In this document: piece by piece, positions 1 to 14,400 of the stretch
Layout: the number at the start of each line of letters is the position of its first letter
Position numbering within the stretch: the stretch's first letter is position 1
Assembly (NCBI RefSeq): GCF_017591425.1
Contig: NW_024464918.1
Span: forward strand, 12,336,001-12,400,000
DNA length: 64,000 bases
Direction of reading: 5' to 3'
Source of the DNA: Ochotona curzoniae
Taxonomy: Eukaryota > Chordata > Mammalia > Lagomorpha > Ochotonidae
Notes under the pieces: model-generated
Told to the model about the DNA's origin: nothing
The model's input: the letters and a program-made list of their open reading frames with translations, nothing else
The model's database searches: none
Made by a program: the position numbers and the translations under genes

Positions 1-77
1 GCCACCTGGAAACTGCCAACTTGGACGGAGAGACAAACCTCAAACAAAGGCGTGTTGTGAAAGGCTTCGCACAGCAG
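1..77 (+). CDS. ATP10B: ATP10B exon, actuator domain with DGET motif (5' end cut by window)
   Basis: The reading frame starts at base 3 (CAC); the two bases before it finish a split codon, probably Cys. It reads [15 protein letters not shown] and continues to GFAQQ. DGET is the P4-ATPase motif that drives dephosphorylation of the aspartyl-phosphate intermediate. The exon ends in phase 0 at CAG, followed by the donor GTAGGG. Its upstream border is outside the window. Confidence 0.93.
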
Positions 78-3000
78 GTAGGGCTTGCCCTAAGGTTCTC
101 GAAGGGAAGGTAGCAAGTCAGCCTTACTGGAAAATTGAACTTAACCTGCTGGGTGGAAGGGAAAGACGTGGATGTCTCCTTCCTGTCTTGTGCTTTATGT
201 GCTTTTCATCTTCCCAACAAGCTTCTAAAGTGAGTGTTGTCCCCCTGACACAGATGAGGAAAATAGGGCTTGCAATGGAATTATAATTTGCTAAAATCAC
301 AGAATTCCTGACTAGAAACTCATTGTGTTCAACTGATCAAACTATGTTGGCTGCTCCAGATTCGGGGAGTTTTATTGCTGTGTGGTTTCCTATACAACTA
401 AGCTACCCTTCCGTGCTCATCTAACCCCTGTTCTGCCCAACGCAGCTCTGGCAATCTCTTCATAAATGTTTTCTAAGGTTCTTTTGACCCTTCCTAATAC
501 GTAGTAACATAAGCAGGTAAAATATCTTTTGTTTCCATTTTCCATGTTTTATTAAGAACATTGTATCATTATCAACTCTTTCCCCATTTGTGCACTCCTT
601 GCCTTCTCAAAAACTCAAACCACTTTGAGGACAAAAAGCCATCACTGATGATTTTACTTAATCCCTACATGGATGTACACGGTGGCTTAGACATTATGGA
701 GAAATCTTTTTTGTTTGCTGCTCTGGGACTCAAACTCTGGATACTGTGGGCTCAGAGACCAAACCCTATAACTTACTATCTGGCTCACTTTAGACAAGTT
801 ATTTCCCTCCTATATCTTAGTATCTTCATCTGGAAATATTGTATAAATACAGTATCTCTCCATAGAGAGATTCTGATGCAATACATATACTATAAGTGAT
901 GTGTACATGAATTAGCCTATTAATAGACCTATAGCAAGAGACCAATGAATAGCTGGTCTTGACACCTATGGCTTCTATAGGCATATGTGTTGACTGACTG
1001 AAACTGGTTGTAATATTTTAGTTTACAGCTAAAATTTTCCTTATAGAAGCTGATTTCTAATCTGGCAACTGTGCGAAAGAACAAAATCCTATCACTTTTC
1101 TACACTGTGCCACCTTTTAGCTGGGAAGAAGCTGAATGAGTCAAGGAATTTAAGAAAAAAGAGGAAATGTATAACTGCTCAGAAATTCCTGTGAGCAGGA
1201 GTTCATTTTTCTAAACTGAAACTTGAGACAACATTCATCATTGCTCACCCTGCCTCTCGCTGCACCTGATGAGCAGTTCTCAGAAAACTCTTTGATTGAT
1301 TCGGTGTTCAGAAGTCTGATCTCTTGTCCTTACAATGGGAATAATAATAGCTATCCCATAGATTTGTGGTAACATCCAAATGGTGTAAGAAAAGTAAGGA
1401 ACAAAATATAATGCTTGGGACCTGCTAGGTCTACAATAAGCAGTACTGAAGCTGCTGGGTGCAGTTACTATCACCAGATGTAGAAGTCTCCATCACCACC
1501 TGTTCACCATCTGCTTCATCAGAACATCAGTCTGCAGATTTGGGGTATACCACTGAACTGTAGCTTCATTTATGAGTTTTCTGAGCCCGGCCACGTGGCC
1601 TAGCAGCTTAACGTCCTCGGCTTGAATGCGCCGGGATCCCATATGGGCGCCGGTTCTAATCCCGGCAGCTCCACTTCCCATCCAGCTCCCTGCCTGTGGC
1701 CTGGGAAAGCAGTCAAGGATGGCCCAAAGCTTTGGGACCCTGTACCCACATGGGAGACCCAGAAGAAGTTCCTGGTTCCTGGCTTCGTATCGGCACAGTA
1801 CTGGCCGTCGCGACTCACTTAGGGAGTGAATCATCGGACGGGAGATCTTCCTCTCTGTCTCTCCTCCTCTCTGTATATCTCACTTTGTAATAAAAATAAA
1901 TAAATCTGTAAAAAAAAATAGATCTATGAGTTTTCTGTCCTTTGCTTGTCTTTGTCACATTGGCTGAATCATTCTCATGTTTACAAAAAGGCAGGGCAAG
2001 GCTGGATAAAGTTCACAAAGTCATCCCGGACATACAATAATTATCCATTTGTTGCTCTATAGCCTGCCTTCTTGATGAGGAATGCTCATGCCATTTTAAC
2101 CAATAACTCAACATGAGAAATCCCATTACACATTGGCAAACATGCGTGTGAGTATGCATGTGATCATGTAAGACTTATACCCTAGCCCAACCATGTGAAG
2201 GCACTCAGAAACTTTTTAGTTAATTGTATTTAATCTTTAAGTTCTAGAAGCAGTGAAACGTGTATCTGCGTATAGATTCCCCCCTTCCAGCTCCCCCAGC
2301 CCAAGCTTCATCATCCAATTCTGAGTCACTTCTTACTCTCTCCAACACTTACTTCAGGGCCAGGGCTGCTGCATCTCTACCAGTGGTTTTACTTTACATC
2401 CTTGGCAGCATTTCTCAAACTGTTTCTTGTGTATTAATTAGACACTTTGGGATTTAACTAGAATGAAGAGCAGGTTGAAAGGTTCATTCACACTCCAGTG
2501 CTACAGACCAGCCAATTTATTAAATCTCTTGAACTCTGACCCTGAATTCACACAGGCTGCTTGGCGTGATCTTTCACGAAGAGGGAAGCAGGGAGGGATT
2601 TGCCAAAGGGATAGGAGAAGAGATGTAGCAAAAGCAAGACAGATGCAAAACAAAGCAACTTCATTTGAGTTAAAAGGTTTGCAGAGTTCTCCATTCTGTC
2701 TTTGGCCTGGACTTTCTTCCTTTGTTCAAATAGGTTTTTCCCTGTCAATAGCAGTAGCATTTTCTTTAAAGATTTATTTATGTATTTGCAAGGCAGAGTT
2801 AGACAAGAAGAGACAGAGATCTTCTGTCTGCTGCGTCACTCTCCAAATAACCAAGGGAGGGGACAGGTGTAAACCTGGAGCTTGGTGCTTCTTCCAGGTG
2901 CCTGACATGAGTGGCAGGTACCTAAGGACCTGGCCTATCTTTTGTTTCTTGCCTTGGTGTGTTAGCAGGAAGCTAAATCAGAAGTGCAACACAGACCCAA

Positions 3001-5338
3001 CAGTTTTTACTAAGCCCATATACAGAGCTTTGATTGGTTGCCTTGCCTAGACACACAACAATTTAATGAGGTAGCTATTACTACCCCATTATCACAAAAG
3101 GAGATGAGCACAAAGAAATCGCACAGTGTGCCCAAGGATTCTGAGCTGGGAAGCACTGGAGCCAGAACTCAGAAGTAGCGTTGTCCGGGGCCTTGGCTGT
3201 GCAAGCCTATAGTAACTCATCTCCCTGCCCCTTCACTGTTATCTTGGATTTTTTCAGAGATGCTTTCTTCAAATCACAGATTTATTATCTTCAATATTCT
3301 TTCTGAACATACATAGCAGGTGGCAGGAAGAAAAGTAGGTGGTGGCCATTCTTTGTTACCTTGCTTCTCATTTCTCTCTTTGATGCAAAGAAACATTTAA
3401 TATGGTGTGCAACATATGAGAAGTGCTGAAGTTGACAACCCTCATGGTCTGGGCCATTCCTTCCTCCCTTTCCTGTGCAAGTCCCAGTGAACACAGAAGA
3501 ACCTCTGTCACTGCACTCTGCCCCCTTCCTGATGCGAGTCACCAATGAGTGGGCTCCTCCTCCACTGCAAGGTCCTTTTGGTGTTTGGGGAGGCCAGTCT
3601 GCCCCTCCCACAGCATAAGCCTGTTTTCGTCCCATTGGCTTGACCACTGTCACTGTAAAGATCATTCCTAAAGAAAATCTGGAATGACCTGGCAGGGACA
3701 CTTGCCATTACACAACCCAACAGTAAAGGAGACATTCCCATGCCTGGGATGAGAGGACAGGTGATTCCCTATTGCTTCATCCCAGGTTTGTCATTACTAA
3801 GCAGGGATGCTGACAGATTTCTCCCTTTTGCATCTCACTTCTTTGTTGCCAAGATATTCCAAAGAGAGCCTGCCTTCACTGATACAATGGGTGATTTTCA
3901 AACTGGCCCAAGAGTTAGTTTCAAAGCCGAAACTTTTATACTGAGTCATCTTTGAATCACAAAATTAGTGACTTCTTTATGAAATATTTATTTCCACATT
4001 TTGTTGCTCAGAAAAGAATGGAAGTGGAAATAATTAAAAATTTTGCTAAGGCCTGGCCAACATGGAGGGGGACACCATTAGAGAATTAATTTGTAAAATC
4101 TACCCTCTGATGATATTTTAATACCTTAAACTTCGTTGGTAAAAGAGCTTCTCCTAAAAAAAAAATAGTAGTAGTAGCAGTAGTAATAACAGTAGTAATA
4201 TATTTCAAAGGCAGAGTGGAAAAGAAAAAGATTTCCCATCCACTGGTTCACTCCCTAAATTGCTACAAATGGTGACACAGTTCTAAGGTGGGGTACTGGT
4301 GCTCAGTATAGTTCTTTCATGTGACTGGCAGGTGCCCGAATACTTGAGCCGTCATTTGTTGCTTCCCAGGCTCATTGTCAAGAAGCTATATGGGAAGCAG
4401 AGTAACTGGAATGTGACTAGGCATTCCGATATGGGATGCCATATATATATATATATATATTATATTGTATATAATATATATCATATATAATATAGTTATA
4501 TATAATATAGTTATATAGAGAGTTATATATATTGTTATATATAGTGATTTAACCCACTGTACGATGCCCACCCTAAAAGGGTTTTAACACAGGAATGATT
4601 TTATACCTAAAAATGAGTTTGTGCCATTCTTTTCTGAAGCAATTTTCAAAGCCAAAGACTCAGAAGTGAATTATTCAAGTTGCAACGTGAAATCAAACAT
4701 GTTTCGACTTATCTTCAATCATTGAGGCCAAAGTCCTAATGAAACGTGTTTTGGATCACTTCCCGGTGCCAACTAGGGATCTGATTTGCCAAGTATGACC
4801 CATAAACAGGCTGTTTCAGTGTCACTTTCCAGAAATGTAGACTCTCAGGCCGCACCCAAAACTGACCAGACCCTGCAGTCTGACAAGGTCTTCAGATGAT
4901 TCATGTGCACATTATGTTTGCAAAGCACTGGCCAAGGGCATCACTGATTAATAACCGTGCTGATTGGTGGTTGCTCAAGCTAAAAATTCTTCATTATGAA
5001 TTCTGCCTTTTAACCAGCTTGGATTCTACCATGGTGATTGTAAAACCCATTTGCTGAATTACTAATGGCTAATTGGATTCTCTGCAGTGAAGGTTTGTAT
5101 GGATTTTACCATACTCAGAGGAGTATCTTGGCAGCAAAGAATTGAGATGCAAAAGGGAGAAATCTGTCAGCACCCCTGTTTAGTAATGACAAACCTGGGA
5201 TGAAGCAACAGGGAATCACCTGTCCTCTCGTTCCGACCTGCCTGGAAAGCAAGGAAATGTCTCCTTTACTGTTGGGTTGTGTAATGGCAAGTGTCCCTGG
5301 CAGGTCAATGACAGTGCTCAAGCCAAGGGGAGGGAGCA

Positions 5339-5400
<62 letters not shown>

Positions 5401-8400
5401 TGGGAGGTGGACCAGCCCCCAAAAGGCAACAGCAAGACCCTGCTGGCCTCGCATGTGAGTGGGCACCAGAAAGGGGGAGAATGCAGCAACACACGGCCCA
5501 CTCTCCTGGCCCCCAAAATCAGGATAGATCTGTACAAAGCTCAAAAAAATCAACAACAAAACAAATAATTCAGTAAGAAATGGGCAAAGAACATGAATAG
5601 TTTCAAAGGATGGAATACGAATGGCTGACAGACACATGAGAAAAAGGTGCACAGGATCTCTAGTGTCAGGGAAATACAAATACGAAGCAGAATGAGGTTT
5701 TATCTCACGCAAGTTAGAATGGCTCTTATCTGAAAAATCTGAAAAGAATAAATGTTGGTGAGGATGCGAGGGTATATAAACTAGTACAGTCATGGGAGAG
5801 CAGAGTATGGAGAGTCCTCAGAGATCTGAGACTACATCTACCATATGACCCAGCTATCCCGCTCCCTAGCAGAGTAGGATATACGAGGCTTAGTTAACAA
5901 TAGCTAAGATGTAGAATCACCCACATGTCTGCTAATGAATGACTGGAAAAAGTGTGCTGTGTATATATTATAAAATACTAAGAAGTCATAAAAATGAAAA
6001 AAAATGAAATTTATTTTGCAACAAAGTGGATGTAATTAGCATTACACTTAGTGAATGTTGTTCATATTTGTCTACATGTTTCAGGAATAGTGGAGTTTTT
6101 CCTACTTGAAAAAACAAGAATAATATATAGTGAGTTTTACCTAAGAACTACTAAAAGTTTAAACACAAATCGTATTTTATAGGATTGTTTTAATATATCA
6201 AGTCTATAGAATAATATATAGAAAGAAATATCAACATACAACTTTATCAAAAACACACTGTGTGCCATAGGCAATTCTTGTGTTTTATATCACATTTCTA
6301 CTAAAAAATGACACTGCATAGAATCTATAGAATAATATTTATAATCTCTAGAAGAGATAGGCACTTCTATTTTATGTGTCTGACAAATCAGGCATTAAGT
6401 AACCTTATTAATAGCTGACTGGGCTCCAAGTTAGACTGACAGTTTTTTAAATTGGAATTTTCAAATGTATGTAAAACTAGAGGAACTAATATAAAATTTA
6501 ATGTTTCTACCAGCCAGTTCCAATCATTCGTACCCAATCATGTTTTATCTATTGCTCCACCTTCTACTGCAAACACTTTCAAGCAGATTTTTAATATTAC
6601 AACTTCTTATGATGAAAATGTTTCACAGTGTCTGTCAAAGGACAGGCCTTTTAAATGCACCATGATCCCACGTGATATGTTAGCACTAATCCCTTGGCAT
6701 CGTCTTCTGAATGGGTGGTCATTATTTTCCCGATCATTTGGATCAGGATTTAAATATTGAGAGCGGTTTCTTAAACTTCCTTTATGCAATAGGTCTCCTT
6801 CTTAGTTCTCTTTTGTTCTTGCATATTTTTGTCACTTAATGAACCACATTATTTTCTGTATAAGACTGTCAGTATTATGACTTTCGCCTCTCATTGGTGT
6901 CACTTAACGTTTTCCCTGGGCACTACATATGTGTAACTTGGTAGTTGCATCTAGTCCCTATATTAGATTAACTTTGCTATTTTGTGCAGATGTATGTCAG
7001 TGTTGCATCATAGGAAATATAACATGCACATCTTTAGGCACAAAGTGTCTTTTTTTAAAGTTTGTAGTCATTGATGCTGGTTGTTTCGATCATCAATTCA
7101 ATAAAAAAACTTTAAATGGTGATGCTCTATTTATGAAGTAAAGATTTCACCACCAAATACTTAGTTATTCTAAACGTGTCCTCTGTGTAGCATGTGAAGA
7201 ATATGTGTCTGTTTCTTTTATTGACTAGTTTTCCAAATAATGAATTGTTGCCCATAGCCCCCAAAGGTGTCCCATTGCCTTTGTGGTTTTCGGATCAATA
7301 TAATGCAAGGGACCTAGACATAGTGCCTGTCATGTCATTGCAGTTGTTATCTTAGCGACTATCCAGAGGAGGAAATGTCACCTGAGTTCCTAAAACAGTA
7401 CCTCAGTGGTCTTTGCTAGATCTGGTCCTTTCAACAGAAATGATATCTAGAGACCACAGTTAGTACATAGTGGAGCTGCTGGTTACTACTGGGTTGATCG
7501 TTATTTCTGCACCAGTTAAGTAGGCAAAACTAGAACGTTTTTAAGAGCAAATCCAACAGGAATCATGCTGGGACTTCAAATAAAGAACTAGCATTTTTTT
7601 TACTTTGCGTCACCAATGCTAAATACGTCAATCTTTTTCTCTCATTAAGCAAAGTCGTTAACCACCATCACCTTTCCATGTTTGACTCTCGCAATAACTC
7701 TTTGAAGTAGAAAAGAATGAATGACATTTTTCAGATGTAGAAACTTAATTGCAGAGAGATTGAATCTGTCAGACTATTCAGAACATAATGCTGAGCCAGA
7801 ATTAGAACTCAGATCTGATAAGCCTAATTATTTTGCCCATTGTTAAAATAATTCTTAGATCCCTTCATGTGGGATTTTTATTTTTCAAATGAATATAATT
7901 ATTGTGTATGTGAAAATACTGAAGGCTGTATAAGCTTTGGTTTATAATTCTTTATAGTAAAAAATAATAATTTCATAGTGAAAACACACCCTATGAAACA
8001 CTGGCACTTTAGTTTCAGAGATTTTTGTTCTGTTGATCTCCTCCTGCAACCTTCTGTTTGGGTGCAGACATACACCTGCGATGTAGGTACAGGATGGCTC
8101 CTCTCCCCAATGTTTAGTACCGTTTGCACACATTGGGTAACCAGGCTTTGGGAGGAGCAGGCATTCAGCCCACTGGTGAGGAAGCTCACGTGCCCTCTCG
8201 CACGCCTGGGTGTGATACCTGGCTGCGGCTCCTGACTTAGCATCTTGTGAGTACATACTCTCAGACTTGTCAGTCAGATGCAAGACCTGGATTGAGTACG
8301 TGCTTCCTGGCTTTAGCCTAGCATTCACTTCTCTCTTTCTCCCCGCTCTTTCCTTCTTTCTCTGCTCTAATCCCCTGCCTCACGTTCCCTTCCTCCTCCT

Positions 8401-11400
8401 CCTCCTCCTCCTGTCTCTTTTCTCTGCTTTACCTCTTCCTTCCCTTCGTCTTTCTCCATCTCTCTTTCCCCTTATGATCCCTGCTTCTGTCTGTCTGGCT
8501 TTCCCTCCTTCTCTATCTCTCTCCCCCTCTCCTGTACTCCCCTACTCTCCAGCTCTTACAGAAAGTCAATTTTTGGAAGCTTCACTAGATTATATGAAAG
8601 ATGTAGTCATGCTAGAATGTTCACATAGCTCAGCTTCCCACTACCTCCATATCCAAGATAACATATGTACATTTTAATTTTGGACTTTACTGCCTTAACC
8701 ACTAAGGATTATTGTATAGTAAGTCAGTGTGGGAAATAATCAGTGTCTGAAGTGAGAACCATATTAATCTAATAGATGGATTAAGCAAGACTCTTGGTTG
8801 CATATGATGGAACTCTCATTCTTTCTAGCTTAGAGAAAGTCATTTGCTGGAAGAATACAAGCATGACTTGTAGGATCATGGGAAACCAGGAGTTCATAAT
8901 CTGCCAGTATGTAGGATCTTCAAAAACTTCACTCAAAATATGCGTTAGGAAATACTGTGTACTTTAGCTCTACCTCCCAGCAAAGCCCTAGAAACCTTCC
9001 TTAATATCTCTATTAAAACAGAACAATTGGCTTGGCTGACAACACGGAGCCACCTCTAGACCAGCTTTGGTCAGAGAGGAAGGATGCCAATGAACTCATT
9101 ATTAAAAATGCTCTATGAATAAGGAGAATTCCGAGCAGCACAGCATTTAAATATTACATCTAAGACCCATCAGTGCGATACAGTCTTCCGAAAGCTGATA
9201 ATTAGTAACACTATAAAAATGCTATGGTGGACTTCAAAATTCTTTGTACCAAAATGAATTTATCTTTCCATTTGTTTTCCTGTGATTTTTGGGAAGTACC
9301 CTGGATCATTCTTATTTATGCACAACTGAGATTATTCATCCTTCAGGCGAGTGGCTCAGCACGCTTTGTCACTCTTTCCTGTGACCTCTGCTCCTCTTTG
9401 CTCCTCCTTGTTCCCCAAATACCCTCCATCCAGGCAACATTCTGTACAGTTCCCTTCTGGGTGCTCCCATAGACTTCGTTCTTGCCACTGTCTGTACTTC
9501 ATGCAGTAAATTCCCTCTAAGGAGGTCTCCCTGTTGCCAGATCCTATGCTAGTATTTTCATGGTTGTTTACCAGGAGTGACATGTTACGATCCTATCTTC
9601 TGTGAGCAATTTAATGTAGTTTTTTTTTTTCTTTGCTTAGAAAAACAAAAACAGAGATCTCCCATTCTCTGGGTCTCCCCCAACATGCTCACTATAGCTA
9701 TGGCTAAATCAGGAGATGGGACGCCAATCTGGGTCCCACATGTAGGTGACAGGGACCAGTCACTGGGACCTGGAATTAAGAATAGAACCAGGACTGGAAC
9801 TCATCCTGACCTCAAAGATGGATGACTCAAGAATTGCTATCCCAACTGCTACACCAAATGCCACCTTCTTTGATGTAGCTTATTGAACAAAAATTTAGAC
9901 TTCTTTGTGACCCCTTTGGCCAAAATATGAGGTATAAAATATTGGATTAGATCATATCATTTTCTTATGCCCTGATTATTTAAGGCAAAAAAAAAATTTT
10001 TTTTTTAACAAAAAAGGCTTGTCTGTGCATTAGTCCCTTAAGATGCCACTGCTCGACTGGTGGCAGCTGCTCGCATGTCAGGCACAATGCCACCCACTCC
10101 TTTATTCCCCAGAGAGTGACTGAAGGCTTTGTTTGTGCCAGATGATGTAGCACGCTCCAGGCCTCTAGGAGGAAACTGGGAGGTACCAGCTGTGACTGTG
10201 TACCAACAAACCATTGTTCATGAACAACTCCACCAATAATCAATTCCCTTTGAAAATTACATCTAAAAATCCTCCCTTTTTTTTTTTGAGTATTTCCTTG
10301 GCATACCTCATAGGTTAGAGAAGTGCTATAGCCAGATTCCAAGTTTGCATTCAGTCAACCCTGAATAAAGGAGCTGAATTTTTGTCTGGAAATAGAAAGC
10401 TCAAACTGCTAGGAATCCTTACAGAGTCTCTCTCACGGGCCTCAGTTTGTGATGTTACTAGTTCTTTTTTTAAAAAAGATTTATTTTTTTATTAATTTTT
10501 TATTGGAAAGGCGGATATACAGAGAGGAGAGACAGAGAGGAAGATCTTCCGTCCGATGATTCACTCCCCAAGTGAGCGCAACAGCCGATGCTATGCCCAT
10601 CCGAAACCAGGAGCCTCTTCCAGGTCTCCCACGTGGGTGCAGGGTCCCAAAGCTTTGGGCTGTCCTCGAATGCTTTCCCGGGCCACAGGCAGGGAGCTGG
10701 AAGGGAAGCGGGGCTGCCGGGCTAGAACCGGCGCCCATATGGGATCCCGGGCGTACAAGGCAAGGACCTTAACCACTTGCGCCACCGCGCTGGGCCCCTA
10801 CTAGTTCTTTTTAAGGCAAAGAGAGACAAAGATATCTTCCTTTCACTGGGTCCTTCCTCCAAGAGCCTGAAAGAGAAAAGAAAAGCCAGGCTGAAGCCAG
10901 GAACCCCAGAACTAGAACTGGGTGTCCCACATTGGTGACAGGGCCTCAAATACTGGAACCACCAGTATTTTCAGCCAGAGCTGAAACCCAAGCTCTGTTA
11001 AGGGATACAAGTTCCCAAGCAATGTCTGCATAATTTCTGTGCCAAACACACACCCCCAGTCCATGTTTGTTAGCACAAACGCTGCAGCAGGCAGGGACCT
11101 TCCGGGCAATTGACTCCATATCATTTCCTCATCCAGAGCCAGGGGAAAGTAACTGCCAGTCACCCTGGTGAGGGCTATCTTGAATTCTCTGTCTACCCAG
11201 AAGCAAAATGATTATCAAATGCTTGTAACTATCAGCCATTTTTAGATAAGATTCTCGGAAATCAGCGGGTGCTGTTTAATGTTTATACCAGGGAGCAAAC
11301 TTCAAATCGCTTAGCCCAGCGACTGGGGTATATTCGCTCTACCATCTCGACAAACTGGTGAACTAGAGCAACAACTCTGAATAGAATTCTTTCGCAGTTG

Positions 11401-14400
11401 TCACTAACCTTCTCCACATCAGCCCTATCTGGCATGCTTTGCCTGCCCACTTACCACTGCTGCTTGGTGCAGTCTAGGAGAGCAGGCAACCAAGAGGGTT
11501 ACTGCTGCCGTTTCTCCTTCCTTGCCCTCTGGGGAGAGCGTGGGCCCGGGGATTCCTGTTGATAGTGCCATAGCCTGAGGATCACAGAGAAATGGGCTCT
11601 GAGAGATGCACAGAAGCTTGGCAATCTCTGGTCCAACGCTTCTTTGTCACATTCTTGGCTCATGGTAAAAGCTCAGTAGATAGATTTTTTTTTTCTGTAT
11701 CTGGGGGAGGGATAGGACTGGTCAGTCTTCATTCAACAGCGTGGTTCTTGAATGACTTTTTTTTTCTTAAAGCCATAGAAGGGTTTCAAAATGATCGTAA
11801 ACATACTTCCTCTGCTCCAGAAAGCTTACACCTGTGGGGCTCATGCTCTGTGTTTTACAACATAAAGCCTTTTTGTGATTTGTCCAGAGTTGTCACGTGA
11901 CACGTTAAAACAAAAACTTAACTATGAGTTTAATGATCTTGTATATTGTTAATCTCAAGGATTTCTTTAGAAAATTGGAAAGTAGTAATTTGTACTCAGC
12001 CTACAGATGGAAATTTTTTGCATGTAAAATTACAAATATTCAATAAGCTTAACTTACCAATTAGGAACATACAAAACCAGCCTGGCAATTGACAATTGAA
12101 AGTGTAATATGTAATACGTTAGACACAGTTGGTATAGCTACTAAGAATTGTCTGAAGGATTTACATTGTGGCAGAGTGGGTTAAGATGCCATTTTAGGTA
12201 TCAGCATCCCCGGTTTGCTTCTAATCTGGCTTCCTGAGAGACCTGAATGAAGTTCCTGACTCCTACCCAAATCTGAATGTTACAGTCATATGGGGGTGGG
12301 GGTGACCTAGTATGTAAAACAGGCTTCTTTCCTGATGCTGCTCTTGGTGTCTCTGTTTCTGTCTCTGTCTCTCTCTCTCTACCTTTCAATTAAATGAATC
12401 TAACCAAAATAGAAAATGTGGAAATTCCTGGCGTTATAGAAAGAAAAAGCATAACCTTACAATCAGACAAACCTACATTCCAGTGAAATATATAATGTTA
12501 GGCAAATTATATAATATAATCAAGTCAGTTTCCCCTTCAATAAAGTAGAGCTGACCTATCCCGGACACTTCACATGAGAGCAGGAAAGATCACATAGGAG
12601 TCAGCAAGGGGCAGCCTTCAGAAACTGTCACCTTACCAAATCATAGAGGGAAATATTTGACGTACTCCCAGAGCCTGGGAGGGTGTCACATTTTGAAATA
12701 TTTATTTGATTTATCTGAAAGAGAAACAGATCTACATCTGCTGGCTGCTTCCCAGAGGTCTACAATATCCCTGGGGCTGGACCAGGCCAAAGCAGGAGGC
12801 CAGGACTCAATTCCAGGCTGTAGTATGGGTGTCGGCAACACAGATGTCTGAGTCATTGCCTGCTGTCTTGCGGGGTATGCATTAGCAGGAAACTGGCATT
12901 GACAATATACTAGGAGTTGAACCTAGACACTCTAATATGCAATATGAAAGAGCTCCACCCACACACTCACCCAAGGAGGCAACTTTAAGATTTTTTTTTA
13001 TTGCAAAGTCAGATATACAGAGAGGAGGAGCGACAGGAAGATCTTTCGTCTAATGGTTCACTTCCCAAGTGACTGCAAGGAACCTGAAGCCAGGAACCTG
13101 GAGCTTCTTCCGGGTCTCCCACACGGATGCAGGGTCCCAAGGCTTTGGGCCGTCCTCCACTGCTTGCCCAGGCCACAAGCAGGGAGCTGCATGGGAAGCA
13201 GGGCTGCCGAGATTAGAACCAGTGCCCATATGGGATCCTGGTGCATTCAAGGTGAGGACTTCAGCCGCTAGGTCACCATGCTGGGCCCCAAGGAGGCCAC
13301 ATTTAATTAGGACTCTTGATTTGCAAATAAGGGAAAGGGTTATACCTTACTAAGACAAAATAGAAGTATTGCCCGAGGAGGCTGGGAAGGGAAGAGTTGG
13401 GCAGCATACAGTGTGACTCAGAGAAGCAAGGGAAATCTCAAGACACAAGATCCTAGAAACTTGAGCAGACTGGAGAAGGGCTGGCAGAAGCCCTTACTCC
13501 GTGGTATCACTTTCCTCTTCCTGCCTTGGATCACTCAGCTCCAGCCAAAGTCCAGCAGTGGGGGAGTCTGCACGGCAGGGCACTGTGGCTCACATTCTTC
13601 ATCACAATTCTGAACTACAGAGGAAATAAAATCTCCCAAAGGGAAATCAAAAAGGAATTGTGCAAGAAGAATGGGATGGCAGGTGGGCAGGCCGAATACT
13701 GTGATAGGCAACAAATGATTGCCTAAGATCCCTCAGACCTTGACTTAACCATGTTGATGGATCAATCTGATGCTCTTTTGTGAAGAATCGCATAAAATAA
13801 GCTTGAGAAAGTAAAAACTTGACATAATTCCATGAAAAAATGGTCTTTTCTAGCTACCGGAATTATTTTAGATTGATTCTTCCATCTTAGCCTGAGCAGT
13901 CGCCCTGGCAGGTGGCAGGTTGGCTGTATGCGAGGCACACGCATGTCAGCAAGGAGTACCTCGACCCCAGCAAGTTAACACCCACTGGCCTTTGGCCCGT
14001 AGTCTTTTGCTTTGAAAGGTAACCGCTGTTGACACACCTGAGCTAGACTAAGAACTTGCTTTATCACTGCCATGATTGATTTGTGTCAACATCCCCCTTC
14101 TTCTGCCTGATTGTCTCTCACTGAATCCCATGTTCATATAGCATAGCTGTTCAATAAACGTTTGAGTGCATGAATAGATGAAAGACTCTAGTAGCCCAAT
14201 CTGGGATCTTGGCTATCACGGCCAAAGCATGTCCATTAGATGACGTGTATTCCCACAAGGAAAATTAAGACAGTACCTGACACTTTCCCTAATTGCATGA
14301 GTCAGTTTTTTACAGCTTTGTATAGCAGTCTATTACAGTTTTGTATCTTGCCTTGCAGTAACTACATTGCTAATATAACCCTAGCCAATACTCATTTTAC

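Noticed and set aside
2463..3050. 195-codon open frame on the + strand
   Set aside because: It runs through unique intron DNA and then an old antisense CSINE, has no domain I know and no codon pattern like the ATP10B exons.
5115..5793. Open frames with poly-His/Thr or poly-Cys/Val on both strands
   Set aside because: They are readings of the (TG)29 microsatellite and its flanks.
7150..7620. Possible extra ATP10B exon in the first intron
   Set aside because: No in-frame segment here matches the missing residues, because the joined exons are already continuous across this intron.
8267..8677. 136-codon open frame rich in Leu/Ser/Pro
   Set aside because: It comes from the CT-rich tail of an old CSINE.
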